In this document: positions 53,191 to 63,600 of the stretch, in pieces
Layout of the letters: each line of letters opens with the position of its first letter
Numbering within the stretch: position 1 is the stretch's first letter
Source of the DNA: an uncultured Flavobacteriaceae bacterium
GTDB lineage: Bacteria > Bacteroidota > Bacteroidia > Flavobacteriales > Flavobacteriaceae
Reading direction: 5' to 3'
Assembly: GCA_947504035.1 (NCBI GenBank)
Contig: CANNGA010000013.1
Coordinates: forward strand, 1 to 64,000
DNA: 64,000 bases
Position numbers and translations under genes: made by a program
Notes under the pieces: model-generated
Databases searched by the model: none
Told to the model about the DNA's origin: nothing
The model's input: only the letters and a program-made list of their open reading frames with translations

Positions 53191-56100
53191 ATGCGACACT
53201 ATATACTAATATTGCTATTAATTTTACCATTTACTATACGCGCTCAGAGTGTAGAATACCGTGTTTTTGTACAAGATAATTTTAACGATGCATTTATTGC
53301 AGCAGCAGGTCAAGTTTGCGAAAATTCAAATGCCATTCAATCTACTCCTCCAAGTGCTAGAATTACAGGTAGTCTTACTCCTATTTTGGAGGGGAATAAT
53401 AACACTACCAACGGATGGGAAGCTAATTTTATTTTTAATGAAAGACCAACCGGATTGACAGGCAACGCGGGAGTATGTACACGCTTACCAAACGGACCTT
53501 TTGATCCTGGAGGAGGAACATTTCGACTTGGCAGCTATGGTATTACTATACCTAATGATGCTGATGCTTTTTATGGAGAGCAAGACGGTCCTACCTATAT
53601 TTATATGGAAAAAATAGATCCAGAAGAAGAACTAGATAATGGTGTAAACTGTAGTACATTGACAATTAATGCGCCTCATGGTTTAGATGGTCAGTTTATT
53701 GAACAATGGCAATACTCTTTTGGTGATGTTGTAGCGGCAAACATAAGTAATTCAGCTGGTCGTTCTAGAATACCGTTTAACTTTGATGATTTTTCTATAG
53801 ATCCTAATGAAGATGTAGGTAAAACTATTAATTTTAGATATCGGGTAAGAGGAGGTCATTTTTCGCCTTTTAGAGGATATACAATACAGTTATGTCCTTT
53901 GGCTTTAAGAACTATCACACGAATGAATTCAGAGTGTTCGTATGATAATGGTAGTGTATCCTTAACTTTTAATCGTCTTTTGGCAGATGATGAAAGAGTT
54001 AATGTTTTTCTAACCAGAGTAGAATCAGATGGTAGAGAAATTTCAGTTGAAGACATAAGGAATATAGCTTTTTCAGGAAACGTGTATACATTACCAAGTT
54101 TAGTAGCACCTGGAACATATTTTATTAATACTCAATCGCAGATAGGAACTGTACTTACACCTTTACAAAGATCCCAGAATTTTACAATCACAGCACCACC
54201 TCCAATAAGTTTTTCAGCAACAAAAGGGAATGATATATTTTGTAATGGTGGACGTGATGGGCGCATCAATATTTCGGCATCAGGTGGTGTAGGTGATTAT
54301 GAATTTCGACTTAATAATGGTGGGTGGAGTGCTTTTGCTAATGCAACAACACATACAATTTCAGGACTACGCGAAGGAACTTACACTATTAGAGTGAGAG
54401 ATCGACTCATGTGTACAGAACGTTTAGCTAATGGTAGTGATAAGGCGGTCTCAATAACGATAAATGAACCTACACCTATACAGTTAACTACAGTATCTCT
54501 TAATGATCCTTCTGCGTTTGGTGAAAATGATGGGTCTATAGTTGTAAATATAACAGGAGGGACTCCAGCGTCTAATGGCAGTTATACCGTACAATGGCGT
54601 AATAATGCTAACTTTTTATTAACGACTACAGTTAACAGGCGAATAGGATCCAATTACAGAACGACACTTAATACGGTAGGCGATGGAAATTATACGCTAA
54701 CAGTAACCGATAATGCTTTTGCATCTGCTAGCACAGCAAGTAATTCGAGCTGTCGCAGTCAAAATTCTTATACGCTTACAGAACCCCCAGAATTAATCGC
54801 CTCCGTTAGGTCTATAGAAGAAATCATCTGTAATGGCGGAACAGGCAATTTAGAGGCTAATATACAAGGCGAAATTCTAGGCGCATCTTATAGCTATAGA
54901 TGGTTTCGTGTGTCGGGAAGTACAGATGTTTTATTGCCTCAAACCAGTCGTGTTATTTCAGGACTTAGCGCAGGAATTTACAAGGTAGAAGTAACAGATG
55001 GCGACGGCAATTCAGACGTGTCTTCTAATTTTAACTTTACCGAACCAGAACCATTAACGTTTACATCTTTTCCTGCAGATATCCTGTGTTATGATGGTAA
55101 TGATGGTGAAATAATAATAGTACCTTCGGGAGGTACACCACCTTATTTTTATACGTGGTTAGATGGTAGTACACAAAGGAATAGATTTAATCTTATTAGT
55201 GGAACTTATTTTCTAAAAATTACAGACGATAATGGTTGCGAAATTGATAATTTTGATACAGGTTTTAGATTAGAGCAACCAGCCGCCCCTGTAGAAATTA
55301 CAACAGATATTCTTCAAAACATAACCTTCAGAGGAGGTAACGATGGTCGTATTTCTATTTCTGCCGTAGGAGGTACACCGCCCTACAGTTATCGCTGGCA
55401 AAAGCAAGGCATTCCTGGTACATTTGCTTTTACCAAAGACATTTCGAATCTTACAGAAGGAGTATATACTGTAACAGTTAGAGATGATAACGAAGAAATA
55501 ACAGGTAATACAAATGGGACGTGCCAGACTACTCAAGTTTATACAATTACTGAACCAGAAGAGTTAGTAGTGGCTATTACTGAAAACCCAATTTCGTGTT
55601 TTAATGCTGCAGATGCCACCTTAACGGCAAATGTTACAGGAGGTGTACCAATTTTAAATACGGGTTATTCTTATGAGTGGTTTAGAAGTAATGGAGGACG
55701 TTTTGTAAGCATAGGACAAACCACAATGACGGCCACGGGGTTAGACGTAGGAACTTTTAGAGTTATTATAACAGATGCCAATGGTACGCAAGCAGAAGAT
55801 ACAATTACAATTACGCAACCAACAGAGTTGGAAATTAGTTTTACAAAACAAGATGTATTCTGTAATGGTGGCGTAAATGGGCGTATTACTCTAACGGCAT
55901 CAGGAGGAACAACAGATTACACGTATACTTGGCGTAATAGTAGAGGTGAACTAATAGCAACGACTAAGGATATTGCTAATTTAGCGGCAGATACGTACTC
56001 ATTAACATTGTCTGATGCACGAAACTGTATACGGACTCAAGATGTTGAAATAACAGAACCAGAAGATGCAATACAAATTACAGTAGATCGTATTGATAAC

Positions 56101-59100
56101 CCTACAGCATTTCAAGCTACAGACGGTAGTATAGCAATTCGTGTTGTAGGAGGTACTGGTCCTTATACTTATGAGTGGAGAGACAATCAAAATACAATTA
56201 TAAGGACTACAAAAGATATTATGGCTCTGGGCGCAGGTGCGTATACGCTAACAGTGAGGGATGCTAATTTTAGTAGAACTTCTAATAATACAGGATGTAC
56301 AGCTCTCGAAACAGTAACACTAACAGAACCTGAATTGTTGACTGTCGAGATTTCTGAAGCGAACGGGATTTCTTGTTTTGAAGATGCAAATGGAGCATTA
56401 CAAGCTAATGCATTAGGAGGCGTGACACCTTACTCATATGAATGGTTTGTTATAGAAAATAATACAACGACTAGCCTTGACCTAACAGAGCCTCTTATCA
56501 CAAATTTAGCTACTGGCCGTTACCGTGTTCGTATTACAGACGCAAATGCTATTACAGTAACAGACGATTTTAACCTTTTAGAACCAGAAGTATTACGCAT
56601 TGCAGAGACAACGGTAGAGGATGTGTTATGTTTTGGAGCAGAAACAGGTGGTATTGATATTGCTGTCACAGGAGGAACCGCACCTTATACTTATTTTTGG
56701 AGTACTAGCGCTAGGACTCAAGACATATCAGGTCTTTCAGTTGGTAGCTATAATGTTGTTGTAACCGATGCCAATAATTGTGAGGTTCGCCAAGATAATA
56801 TTATGGTATCGCAACCAGATACGGTATTAGAAATAGAAGATGTAAATATTACGAACTTAAGAGGTTTCGAAACTAATGACGGAGCCATAACTGTAAATGC
56901 AATAGGCGGCACTGCTCCATATCGATATTCTTGGATAGCAACAGGAACTACATCTGTTTTATCTACAGAACGCGCAATTTCAGGATTAGCAGCAGGAAAT
57001 TATGAACTTACAATTACAGATGCTAATGGCTGTGAATTTATACAAGATTATGAGGTAACTCAGCCAGATCAGCTCTTAGTAAGTATAACTCAAACCTTAT
57101 TTAACTTGTGTTTTAATGATGCAACTGCGACTCTACAAGCTAACGTAACAGGAGGGACATCACCGTATACCTATAGATGGTATAATCTAAATGCTATAGA
57201 AACCACGTTAAGTACAGCTATTAATCTTGAAAATAGTGCAGCTGGAATGTATGGACTTACCATTACCGATGCAAATAATATAGAAGTAACGAGTCAATTT
57301 ACAGTAGACCACCCAGAAGCCATCGCTGTCTCTTTTACTGTAACAGATGTATCGTGTTTTGGTGCAGAAACAGGAGCTATAGATATTTCGGTTACAGGAG
57401 GTACTGGCACATACACATACCTATGGAGTAATCGCGAGATAACCGAAGATGTTAGTACACTTGCAGCAGGAATATATACGGTAAGAGTTACCGATGAAAA
57501 TAATTGTAGTGCAGAGACAACTGTAACAATTACGCAACCAGAACGGTATGATGTTACTAATGCGACGCTTATAAGACCATCTGGAGCTACTGTAGATGGT
57601 CGTATAACTATAATTATAACAGGTGGTATTGCACCTTATACTTACCGATGGCTTGATAGTTCTAGAAACGTATTAGAAGAAACAATAGATAGTCCTTTAA
57701 ATACAAACACTATTTCTAATATAGCTACGGGAACTTACACTGTTACCATTACAGATAGTATAGGCTGTGTACATGAAGAAACTTATAATTTAGGTAATCC
57801 AGGCCAATTAATCACTAATATAACTCAAGCGCAACCGGTAAGTTGTCATGGAGCTAGCGACGGACAACTAATAGCAAATAGTATAGGGGGCTCAGGAGGC
57901 AATACTTTCATTTGGTTTGATGCTAATTCTAATACTGTAATTGGTGAAAACAGTGCTTTTTTGGCAAATATTCCAGCGGGGTCTTATTATGTGGTGGTAA
58001 GGGATGCTAATGGACTTCAAGAACAAAGTGCAATTTTTACACTAACAGAGCCAGACATATTAACGGCAAGTTTAACAGGAGATTATATAAACTGTGGTAC
58101 TGACAATGATTGGACCATAAGCACGCAAGTTACAGGGGGTACGCCACCTTATACTTACAGTTGGAATACTGGTGACACAACAACAAATCTTACTAACGCA
58201 CAGCCTGGGAATTATTTGGTTCGAATTATAGATGCATTTGGATGCGAAACATTAGGGACATATAAAGTGAATGTTCCTGAGGCCTTAGCGATTCAAGGTA
58301 ATACCACACAAGTAGAATGTGCAGAAGCATGTGAAGGAGAAATAGACCTTCTTATAACAGGAGGTAGAGCGCCATATCTTATAAATTGGAATACAGGCGC
58401 TGTAAGTACTACGCTTAATGGACTTTGCCCTGGCATATATACTGTTACCGTAACAGATCAATTAGGTTGTGAAATGGTGGTAGATTTTAGTATTGAAAAT
58501 CCGAGTGAAGTATCTGTAGATTTAGGAGAAGACCGTACATTATGTAATGGACAGTCTCTAGATTTGGATATAACTACAGAGGTTTCTGGAGACTCCTACC
58601 GATGGACCTCTAATACTGGATTTACAAGTACTGCACCAAAAGTGACCTTGACAGAAGCAGGGATTTATACGGCTACAGTAACTACTGCTTCAGGATGTGT
58701 AGGAACAGATGATATTGAAATTACGACTTCCCAAATAGGGATCAGTTCCCAGTTTTTAATTACGACACAAGCATTTGCAAAAGAAGATATTATTTTGATA
58801 AATACAAGTAATCCTTTAAGCGAAAATATACAATGGTTTTTGCCTAATGAAGCGCAAATTATAAGCCAAGATGAAGAGACTATTACATTACGTTTTGATA
58901 TTCCTGGAGCCTATGAAATCGCTCTTCGCGCATTCGAAGGCAACTGTTTTGAGGATTTTAGAAAACCGATAATAGTAGGAGAAGCTAGAGCATTGCCAGA
59001 TGTAGGTGATGCCAATACGCCTTTTATCAAAGAATTTAAAACGTACCCTAACCCTTCAACAGGAGTGTTTGAAGTTGATGTAGAACTACAAGAAGAAGCA

Positions 59101-59274
59101 ACCATTTCGCTTAGAATGTACAGTTTAGATTCTAATACAGCTGTAGACGATAGACAAGCCGAAAATGCCAGTACTTATACCATTAACTACAACCTTAGAT
59201 TAGCCTCAGGAACGTATTTCTTATTGTTAGAAACGAGTAAAGGAAGTGAAATTCGTAAAATTGTTATGCAATGA
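53191..59274 (+). CDS. SprB-repeat surface adhesin with T9SS type A sorting domain (2027 residues)
   Basis: A signal peptide (LILLLILPFTIRAQ) and a unique N-terminal domain (about 20-330) are followed by about 17 SprB-type repeats of about 84 residues (about 335-1770). Each has a DGxIxIxxxGGTxPYxYxW core and an AGxYxxxVTDxNGC end. An Ig-like and a PKD-like domain follow (about 1770-1930). The C-terminal 80 residues (FKTYPNPSTGVFEVDVELQ onward, ending SEIRKIVMQ) form a type A sorting domain for export by T9SS. SprB-like adhesins serve gliding or attachment; here the sorting tail is type A, unlike the type B tail of classical SprB, so a PorP/SprF partner is not needed. The repeats follow a three-repeat higher order. 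Confidence 0.93.
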   Translation: MRHYILILLLILPFTIRAQSVEYRVFVQDNFNDAFIAAAGQVCENSNAIQSTPPSARITGSLTPILEGNNNTTNGWEANFIFNERPTGLTGNAGVCTRLPNGPFDPGGGTFRLGSYGITIPNDADAFYGEQDGPTYIYMEKIDPEEELDNGVNCSTLTINAPHGLDGQFIEQWQYSFGDVVAANISNSAGRSRIPFNFDDFSIDPNEDVGKTINFRYRVRGGHFSPFRGYTIQLCPLALRTITRMNSECSYDNGSVSLTFNRLLADDERVNVFLTRVESDGREISVEDIRNIAFSGNVYTLPSLVAPGTYFINTQSQIGTVLTPLQRSQNFTITAPPPISFSATKGNDIFCNGGRDGRINISASGGVGDYEFRLNNGGWSAFANATTHTISGLREGTYTIRVRDRLMCTERLANGSDKAVSITINEPTPIQLTTVSLNDPSAFGENDGSIVVNITGGTPASNGSYTVQWRNNANFLLTTTVNRRIGSNYRTTLNTVGDGNYTLTVTDNAFASASTASNSSCRSQNSYTLTEPPELIASVRSIEEIICNGGTGNLEANIQGEILGASYSYRWFRVSGSTDVLLPQTSRVISGLSAGIYKVEVTDGDGNSDVSSNFNFTEPEPLTFTSFPADILCYDGNDGEIIIVPSGGTPPYFYTWLDGSTQRNRFNLISGTYFLKITDDNGCEIDNFDTGFRLEQPAAPVEITTDILQNITFRGGNDGRISISAVGGTPPYSYRWQKQGIPGTFAFTKDISNLTEGVYTVTVRDDNEEITGNTNGTCQTTQVYTITEPEELVVAITENPISCFNAADATLTANVTGGVPILNTGYSYEWFRSNGGRFVSIGQTTMTATGLDVGTFRVIITDANGTQAEDTITITQPTELEISFTKQDVFCNGGVNGRITLTASGGTTDYTYTWRNSRGELIATTKDIANLAADTYSLTLSDARNCIRTQDVEITEPEDAIQITVDRIDNPTAFQATDGSIAIRVVGGTGPYTYEWRDNQNTIIRTTKDIMALGAGAYTLTVRDANFSRTSNNTGCTALETVTLTEPELLTVEISEANGISCFEDANGALQANALGGVTPYSYEWFVIENNTTTSLDLTEPLITNLATGRYRVRITDANAITVTDDFNLLEPEVLRIAETTVEDVLCFGAETGGIDIAVTGGTAPYTYFWSTSARTQDISGLSVGSYNVVVTDANNCEVRQDNIMVSQPDTVLEIEDVNITNLRGFETNDGAITVNAIGGTAPYRYSWIATGTTSVLSTERAISGLAAGNYELTITDANGCEFIQDYEVTQPDQLLVSITQTLFNLCFNDATATLQANVTGGTSPYTYRWYNLNAIETTLSTAINLENSAAGMYGLTITDANNIEVTSQFTVDHPEAIAVSFTVTDVSCFGAETGAIDISVTGGTGTYTYLWSNREITEDVSTLAAGIYTVRVTDENNCSAETTVTITQPERYDVTNATLIRPSGATVDGRITIIITGGIAPYTYRWLDSSRNVLEETIDSPLNTNTISNIATGTYTVTITDSIGCVHEETYNLGNPGQLITNITQAQPVSCHGASDGQLIANSIGGSGGNTFIWFDANSNTVIGENSAFLANIPAGSYYVVVRDANGLQEQSAIFTLTEPDILTASLTGDYINCGTDNDWTISTQVTGGTPPYTYSWNTGDTTTNLTNAQPGNYLVRIIDAFGCETLGTYKVNVPEALAIQGNTTQVECAEACEGEIDLLITGGRAPYLINWNTGAVSTTLNGLCPGIYTVTVTDQLGCEMVVDFSIENPSEVSVDLGEDRTLCNGQSLDLDITTEVSGDSYRWTSNTGFTSTAPKVTLTEAGIYTATVTTASGCVGTDDIEITTSQIGISSQFLITTQAFAKEDIILINTSNPLSENIQWFLPNEAQIISQDEETITLRFDIPGAYEIALRAFEGNCFEDFRKPIIVGEARALPDVGDANTPFIKEFKTYPNPSTGVFEVDVELQEEATISLRMYSLDSNTAVDDRQAENASTYTINYNLRLASGTYFLLLETSKGSEIRKIVMQ

Positions 59275-60671
59275 TACAAGACATATATAATTACAATTTG
59301 ACACTAAAAGGACAGTTTTTTGTTACGCGTTGCATATATATGATGGCATTTTGTCTCATAATCTTTTCTTGCGCAGAAAAAGAAGAAGCTATACCTGTAG
59401 TTACAGATTTTGAAATAGAGGTATTAAATAACGATTTTTCAGTACCAGTTCAAGTAAGATTAATAAATAAAACACAAGGTGCAGACACTTATAAGTGGAT
59501 TTTTTTAGGAGCAACCCCTTCACAGTCTACAGACAGAAACCCTGGAACTATAACTTATACCGAAGCAGGAACCTATAACATAACATTAGAAGCATCAAAT
59601 CAAGATGGCAATTTGGCAATAAAAGAATTAGAAGTGCCTATTAATGCTGAGATCATTGCAGGATTCGACCTAGACGTTATAGGAGACCTTTTTCCACCTG
59701 TTACGGTGGCATTAACAAATACGACAGTTGGAGCGAACGCGTTTCAATGGACATTCCAAAACGGAACTCCAGAAACAGCCTCTACCAGAAACCCCAACCA
59801 AGTTGTTTTCGAGACGCCAGGGACACATCGTATCAATTTAGAAGTTAGTAATGGTTTAGAAACCCAAAATGTAGAGCGGTCTATTTCTGTTGCTCCCCAC
59901 TTACAAGCTACTTTCGACTATGAAGTATCGTTAGAGGCTAACGATTTTCAAATACCAGTAACACTAACAATGATTAACAAAAGTATTAGTGCGACGAGTT
60001 ATAAGTGGACATTTACTGGAGGAATGCCAGCAACAAGTACAGAAGAGAATCCAACAGTAACCTTTAATACCGTTGGTACGCATACTTTACAATTGGAAGC
60101 TACTAATGGTAAGGATACCAAAATCATTTCTCAATCTATTTCAGTACAACCAAATACGAACCTACGTGTGTTTAATGCTGTTAGGTTGGGCATTAATACA
60201 GCACACAGCACGAACACTATAGGCGCATTTTTTTCAACAACAAAACAAGCCGTGTATACTTCAGAAGCCGTTACTACAACAAATGGCGGAGACATTGATA
60301 TTGTGTTCTTTGGCTTAAATAAAGACTTTGAATTCAATAAATTCGTAACACCAGATGAAGCAGAAACCTTAACTTTTAATGCTATTCCTAATGCAAAGCG
60401 CACTAAATTTATTAATGTACAGGAGTCTTGCGAATGCACTGCATCTCTTAGTGTTAATGCGTTTGATGCCATAACAGATGATACTTTTTTTAAAACCTTA
60501 ATTTTAGAAGAAACAGAGGCGGGATTGCAAAGTTTTGATGGTACAGTTTTGCCTCGTATAGTACTTTTTGAAACTGAAGATGGTCGAAAAGGCGCCCTAA
60601 AAATAGAAGACTTCGTAGAAGATGGTGCTAACTCTTACATTAATACTGTAATTAAAGTTCAAAAAAGATAA
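59271..60671 (+). CDS. Lipoprotein with three PKD-like domains
   Basis: The 466-residue protein has a basic N-terminal stretch and a lipoprotein signal (MMAFCLIIFSCAEKEE, lipobox Cys near 34). Three PKD-like domains follow (about 45-125, 130-205 and 215-300), with the repeated pattern YKWIFLGATPSQSTDRNPGT, FQWTFQNGTPETASTRNP and YKWTFTGGMPATSTEENP. The C-terminal 165 residues are of unknown family with a DIVFFGLNKDF segment and two Cys (ESCECTA). The start overlaps the adhesin's stop (ATGA). As an anchored partner it may hold the adhesin or the protease at the outer membrane. Confidence 0.85.
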   Translation: MIQDIYNYNLTLKGQFFVTRCIYMMAFCLIIFSCAEKEEAIPVVTDFEIEVLNNDFSVPVQVRLINKTQGADTYKWIFLGATPSQSTDRNPGTITYTEAGTYNITLEASNQDGNLAIKELEVPINAEIIAGFDLDVIGDLFPPVTVALTNTTVGANAFQWTFQNGTPETASTRNPNQVVFETPGTHRINLEVSNGLETQNVERSISVAPHLQATFDYEVSLEANDFQIPVTLTMINKSISATSYKWTFTGGMPATSTEENPTVTFNTVGTHTLQLEATNGKDTKIISQSISVQPNTNLRVFNAVRLGINTAHSTNTIGAFFSTTKQAVYTSEAVTTTNGGDIDIVFFGLNKDFEFNKFVTPDEAETLTFNAIPNAKRTKFINVQESCECTASLSVNAFDAITDDTFFKTLILEETEAGLQSFDGTVLPRIVLFETEDGRKGALKIEDFVEDGANSYINTVIKVQKR

Positions 60672-60673
60672 AC

Positions 60674-63600
60674 ATGAAGAGAATCGTTATTTATTTAGCT
60701 TTAATTTTAACATGGGTAAGTTATGCTCAAATTTTCCCTGTACAGGTCACACCGCAGTTAATACCACCTTATAGTTTAAAGTTGTCCGATTACCAAACGA
60801 CAACATCCGAAAAGCTATTTGTAAACCTGTTGTTAACAGATGCACAAGAAACAGGCAGGCAAGTACGCCTTAAAATGTTTATAGAAGGTCAAGGCTTGGC
60901 TATACAGACCTTAGATGTTGTTGCTGGTGCAGCACCTATTTTTTTAGACGGTGGCCTTAATTTACGTTTGTCTAATATAGATTTGCGTCCTTATTTTAGT
61001 TTAAATAACCTTCAAGGCATCACGCCGCAACAATACAATCAACCTCTACCTGATGGGCGTTACAGGTTTTGTTTTGAAGTTACCGATGTCTTTTCAGGAC
61101 GCCCCATCTCAACTAAAAGTTGTTTTTCTGCTTTTTTAATTAGTAATGATCCTCCTTTTTTAAATGTACCTAACCGTGGTGATTTAGTAACAGCCCAAAC
61201 CCCTCAAAATATTATTTTTAATTGGACACCAAGACATTTAAATGCTACAGGCGTTCAATACGAATTTGTTTTAAAAGAATTATGGGATACAGGTTTAGAC
61301 CCGCAAGCAGCATTTTTAAACAGCCCTGTATTGCACCAAGAAACCACATTGGCAACAACATTGTTATATGGACCTGCTAACATTCAACTTTTAGAAGGAA
61401 AAACCTATGGATGGCAAGTACGCGCATTAGTGAGTGATGGTATTAGCGAAACTTCTGTATTTAAAAACAATGGGTTTAGTGAGATTTACCATTTTAAATA
61501 TGAAGGCAATTGTGACGTGCCAAGATTTGTTTTATCAGAAGCACTTAATGCAGAAAACGTAGCCATAACATGGGATTTTTCAAACCATTTGCGTTATGAA
61601 ATTCAATACCGTAAAAAAGGCTATGGTGATGACGATTGGTTTAGTCTTTACGCTTATAATCAGCAGAGTAAAATTTACAATTTAGAAGCAGGAGAAACTT
61701 ATGAATTTAGAGTAGGAGGTGAATGCACACCACAAGGCGGTTTTGCTTTTTCGCAAATTTATGAATTTACCACACCAACACAAGAAACTGCTGCGTCTTA
61801 CAATTGTGGAATACTTCCAGAAATAGAAATCACCAACCAAAATCCGTTACAGAATATAGGCATAAACGAGGTCTTTGTTGCAGGAGATTTTCCTGTTACC
61901 GTAAAGCAAATTAAAAGTAGTGGACAAGGTATATACAGCGGTTGGGGATTTATTACTGTTCCTTATTTAGCAGATACGAAACTACGAGTAGAATTTGAAA
62001 ACATACATATCAATACCGATTTTCAATTGATAGAAGGTACCGTAGAAACCAGTTACGATAAGAATTGGGGAGATATTGCAAGTGTAGATGAACTTATAGA
62101 TGATGTTTTTGGGAGTAAAGGCGATGTAAAAACATTTGATGCTACAAATATAGATGTTACGGCTGTTAAAGTAGATGAGAACGGAAAGATTATTTTAATA
62201 GATGCCGCTAGTAATCCGCACCCAATAGAAGTAGATACACCTGTTGTTATCACCGATAAAGATGGTGAAAAATGGAAGGTAGACGAAGACGGTAAAGTGA
62301 CCAATCTAGGCAAAGAAGCAGAAGGTGGTACAGCCACCAAAGAAAACACTAATGGCGTTGGTAGTAACGGTACTATCAATACAATAACATCTCAAGATGT
62401 AACAATTGTATTTAATCCTTCTGGGTTTTACAGTACAGACCAGCTGCGAACAGCTATAACGACACCTAATTATGTAAAGGAGTATCCTAGTATTCCATTA
62501 TCAAGAGGCGGCGATTACAATGTTATGTATAAAGCGGTCTCTAACAGTCCAAATAAAACAGATGTTATAGAAGCCACGGCGACCCTTAAAAATGGGAAAA
62601 CTACTAGCGATATCATCTTCAAAACAAAAGAAGGAGTAACAGTGCCTACCACTTGGGAAGATAATACTGCTACATTAACAATAGAACAACAGTTTAATTT
62701 TGTAAAGGATGAAATAATTGCGACGGTTAGACCTAAAGATACTACAGCAAATTACGATATAGCAGGTAAGATGAATATTTGGCACTTACAACAGCAAGAG
62801 GTTAATCTTACTATAGTGCCAATTGCTAATGCGACGTTAGATGATGAACGTATAAAAGAGCAGATTAATGCGATATACAATCCTGTAGGTGTTAATTTTA
62901 ATATTACAGTAGCTCCGTCTTTTAGCATAAACAAAGCAGTATGGGATGTAGAAAATGTTAATGACAAATTAGATGTAGGCGATAGTAATATATTAGCAAA
63001 TTATACACCAGAAGAGCGTGCGATTTATAAGCATTACAAGACACAACACCCAATACAAAATCAAATGTATTATGTTTTTGTTTTAGGAGATGCTATTAAA
63101 ATAACGAATACAGATGTAGAAGGCTTTATGCCGCTTAAACGCCAATATGGCTTTGTCTTTAATGCCTCAAATACAGCACGTACTATTGCGCATGAGTTAG
63201 GTCATGGTATTTTTGGTTTAGAACATCCGTTTACAGAGTACAATAGCTCTCAAGGCAGTACCGATTTGTTAATGGATTATGGCCTTGGTACTGCTTTTAC
63301 ACATATGGATTGGCAAAAAATACACGCGCCAGGACTGCAGTTGTATTTGTTTCAAGGGGATGAAGATGGGGAGAACCATACTATTAGAGGACTATTTAAG
63401 AGGCTTAATTTTGGTAAGAATGAAGATGAAACATTTTCTTTTTTAACACCTACAGCACAATATACTGTATTGCCAAAAGATGTAAAAGATGTTGTGACAT
63501 TTTATGGATATTATGGGACAAGTTTTAAAGAAGATAAAGAAACATTTAAGGAATTTATGACTATAGTTCCTGGTACACTTAAATCATTTAAAATAGGAGA

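Noticed and set aside
54190-58500. Regularly spaced repeats that could suggest a repeat array
   Set aside because: The spacing is about 250 bases and the repeats are protein-level SprB modules within one open frame, not a CRISPR array.
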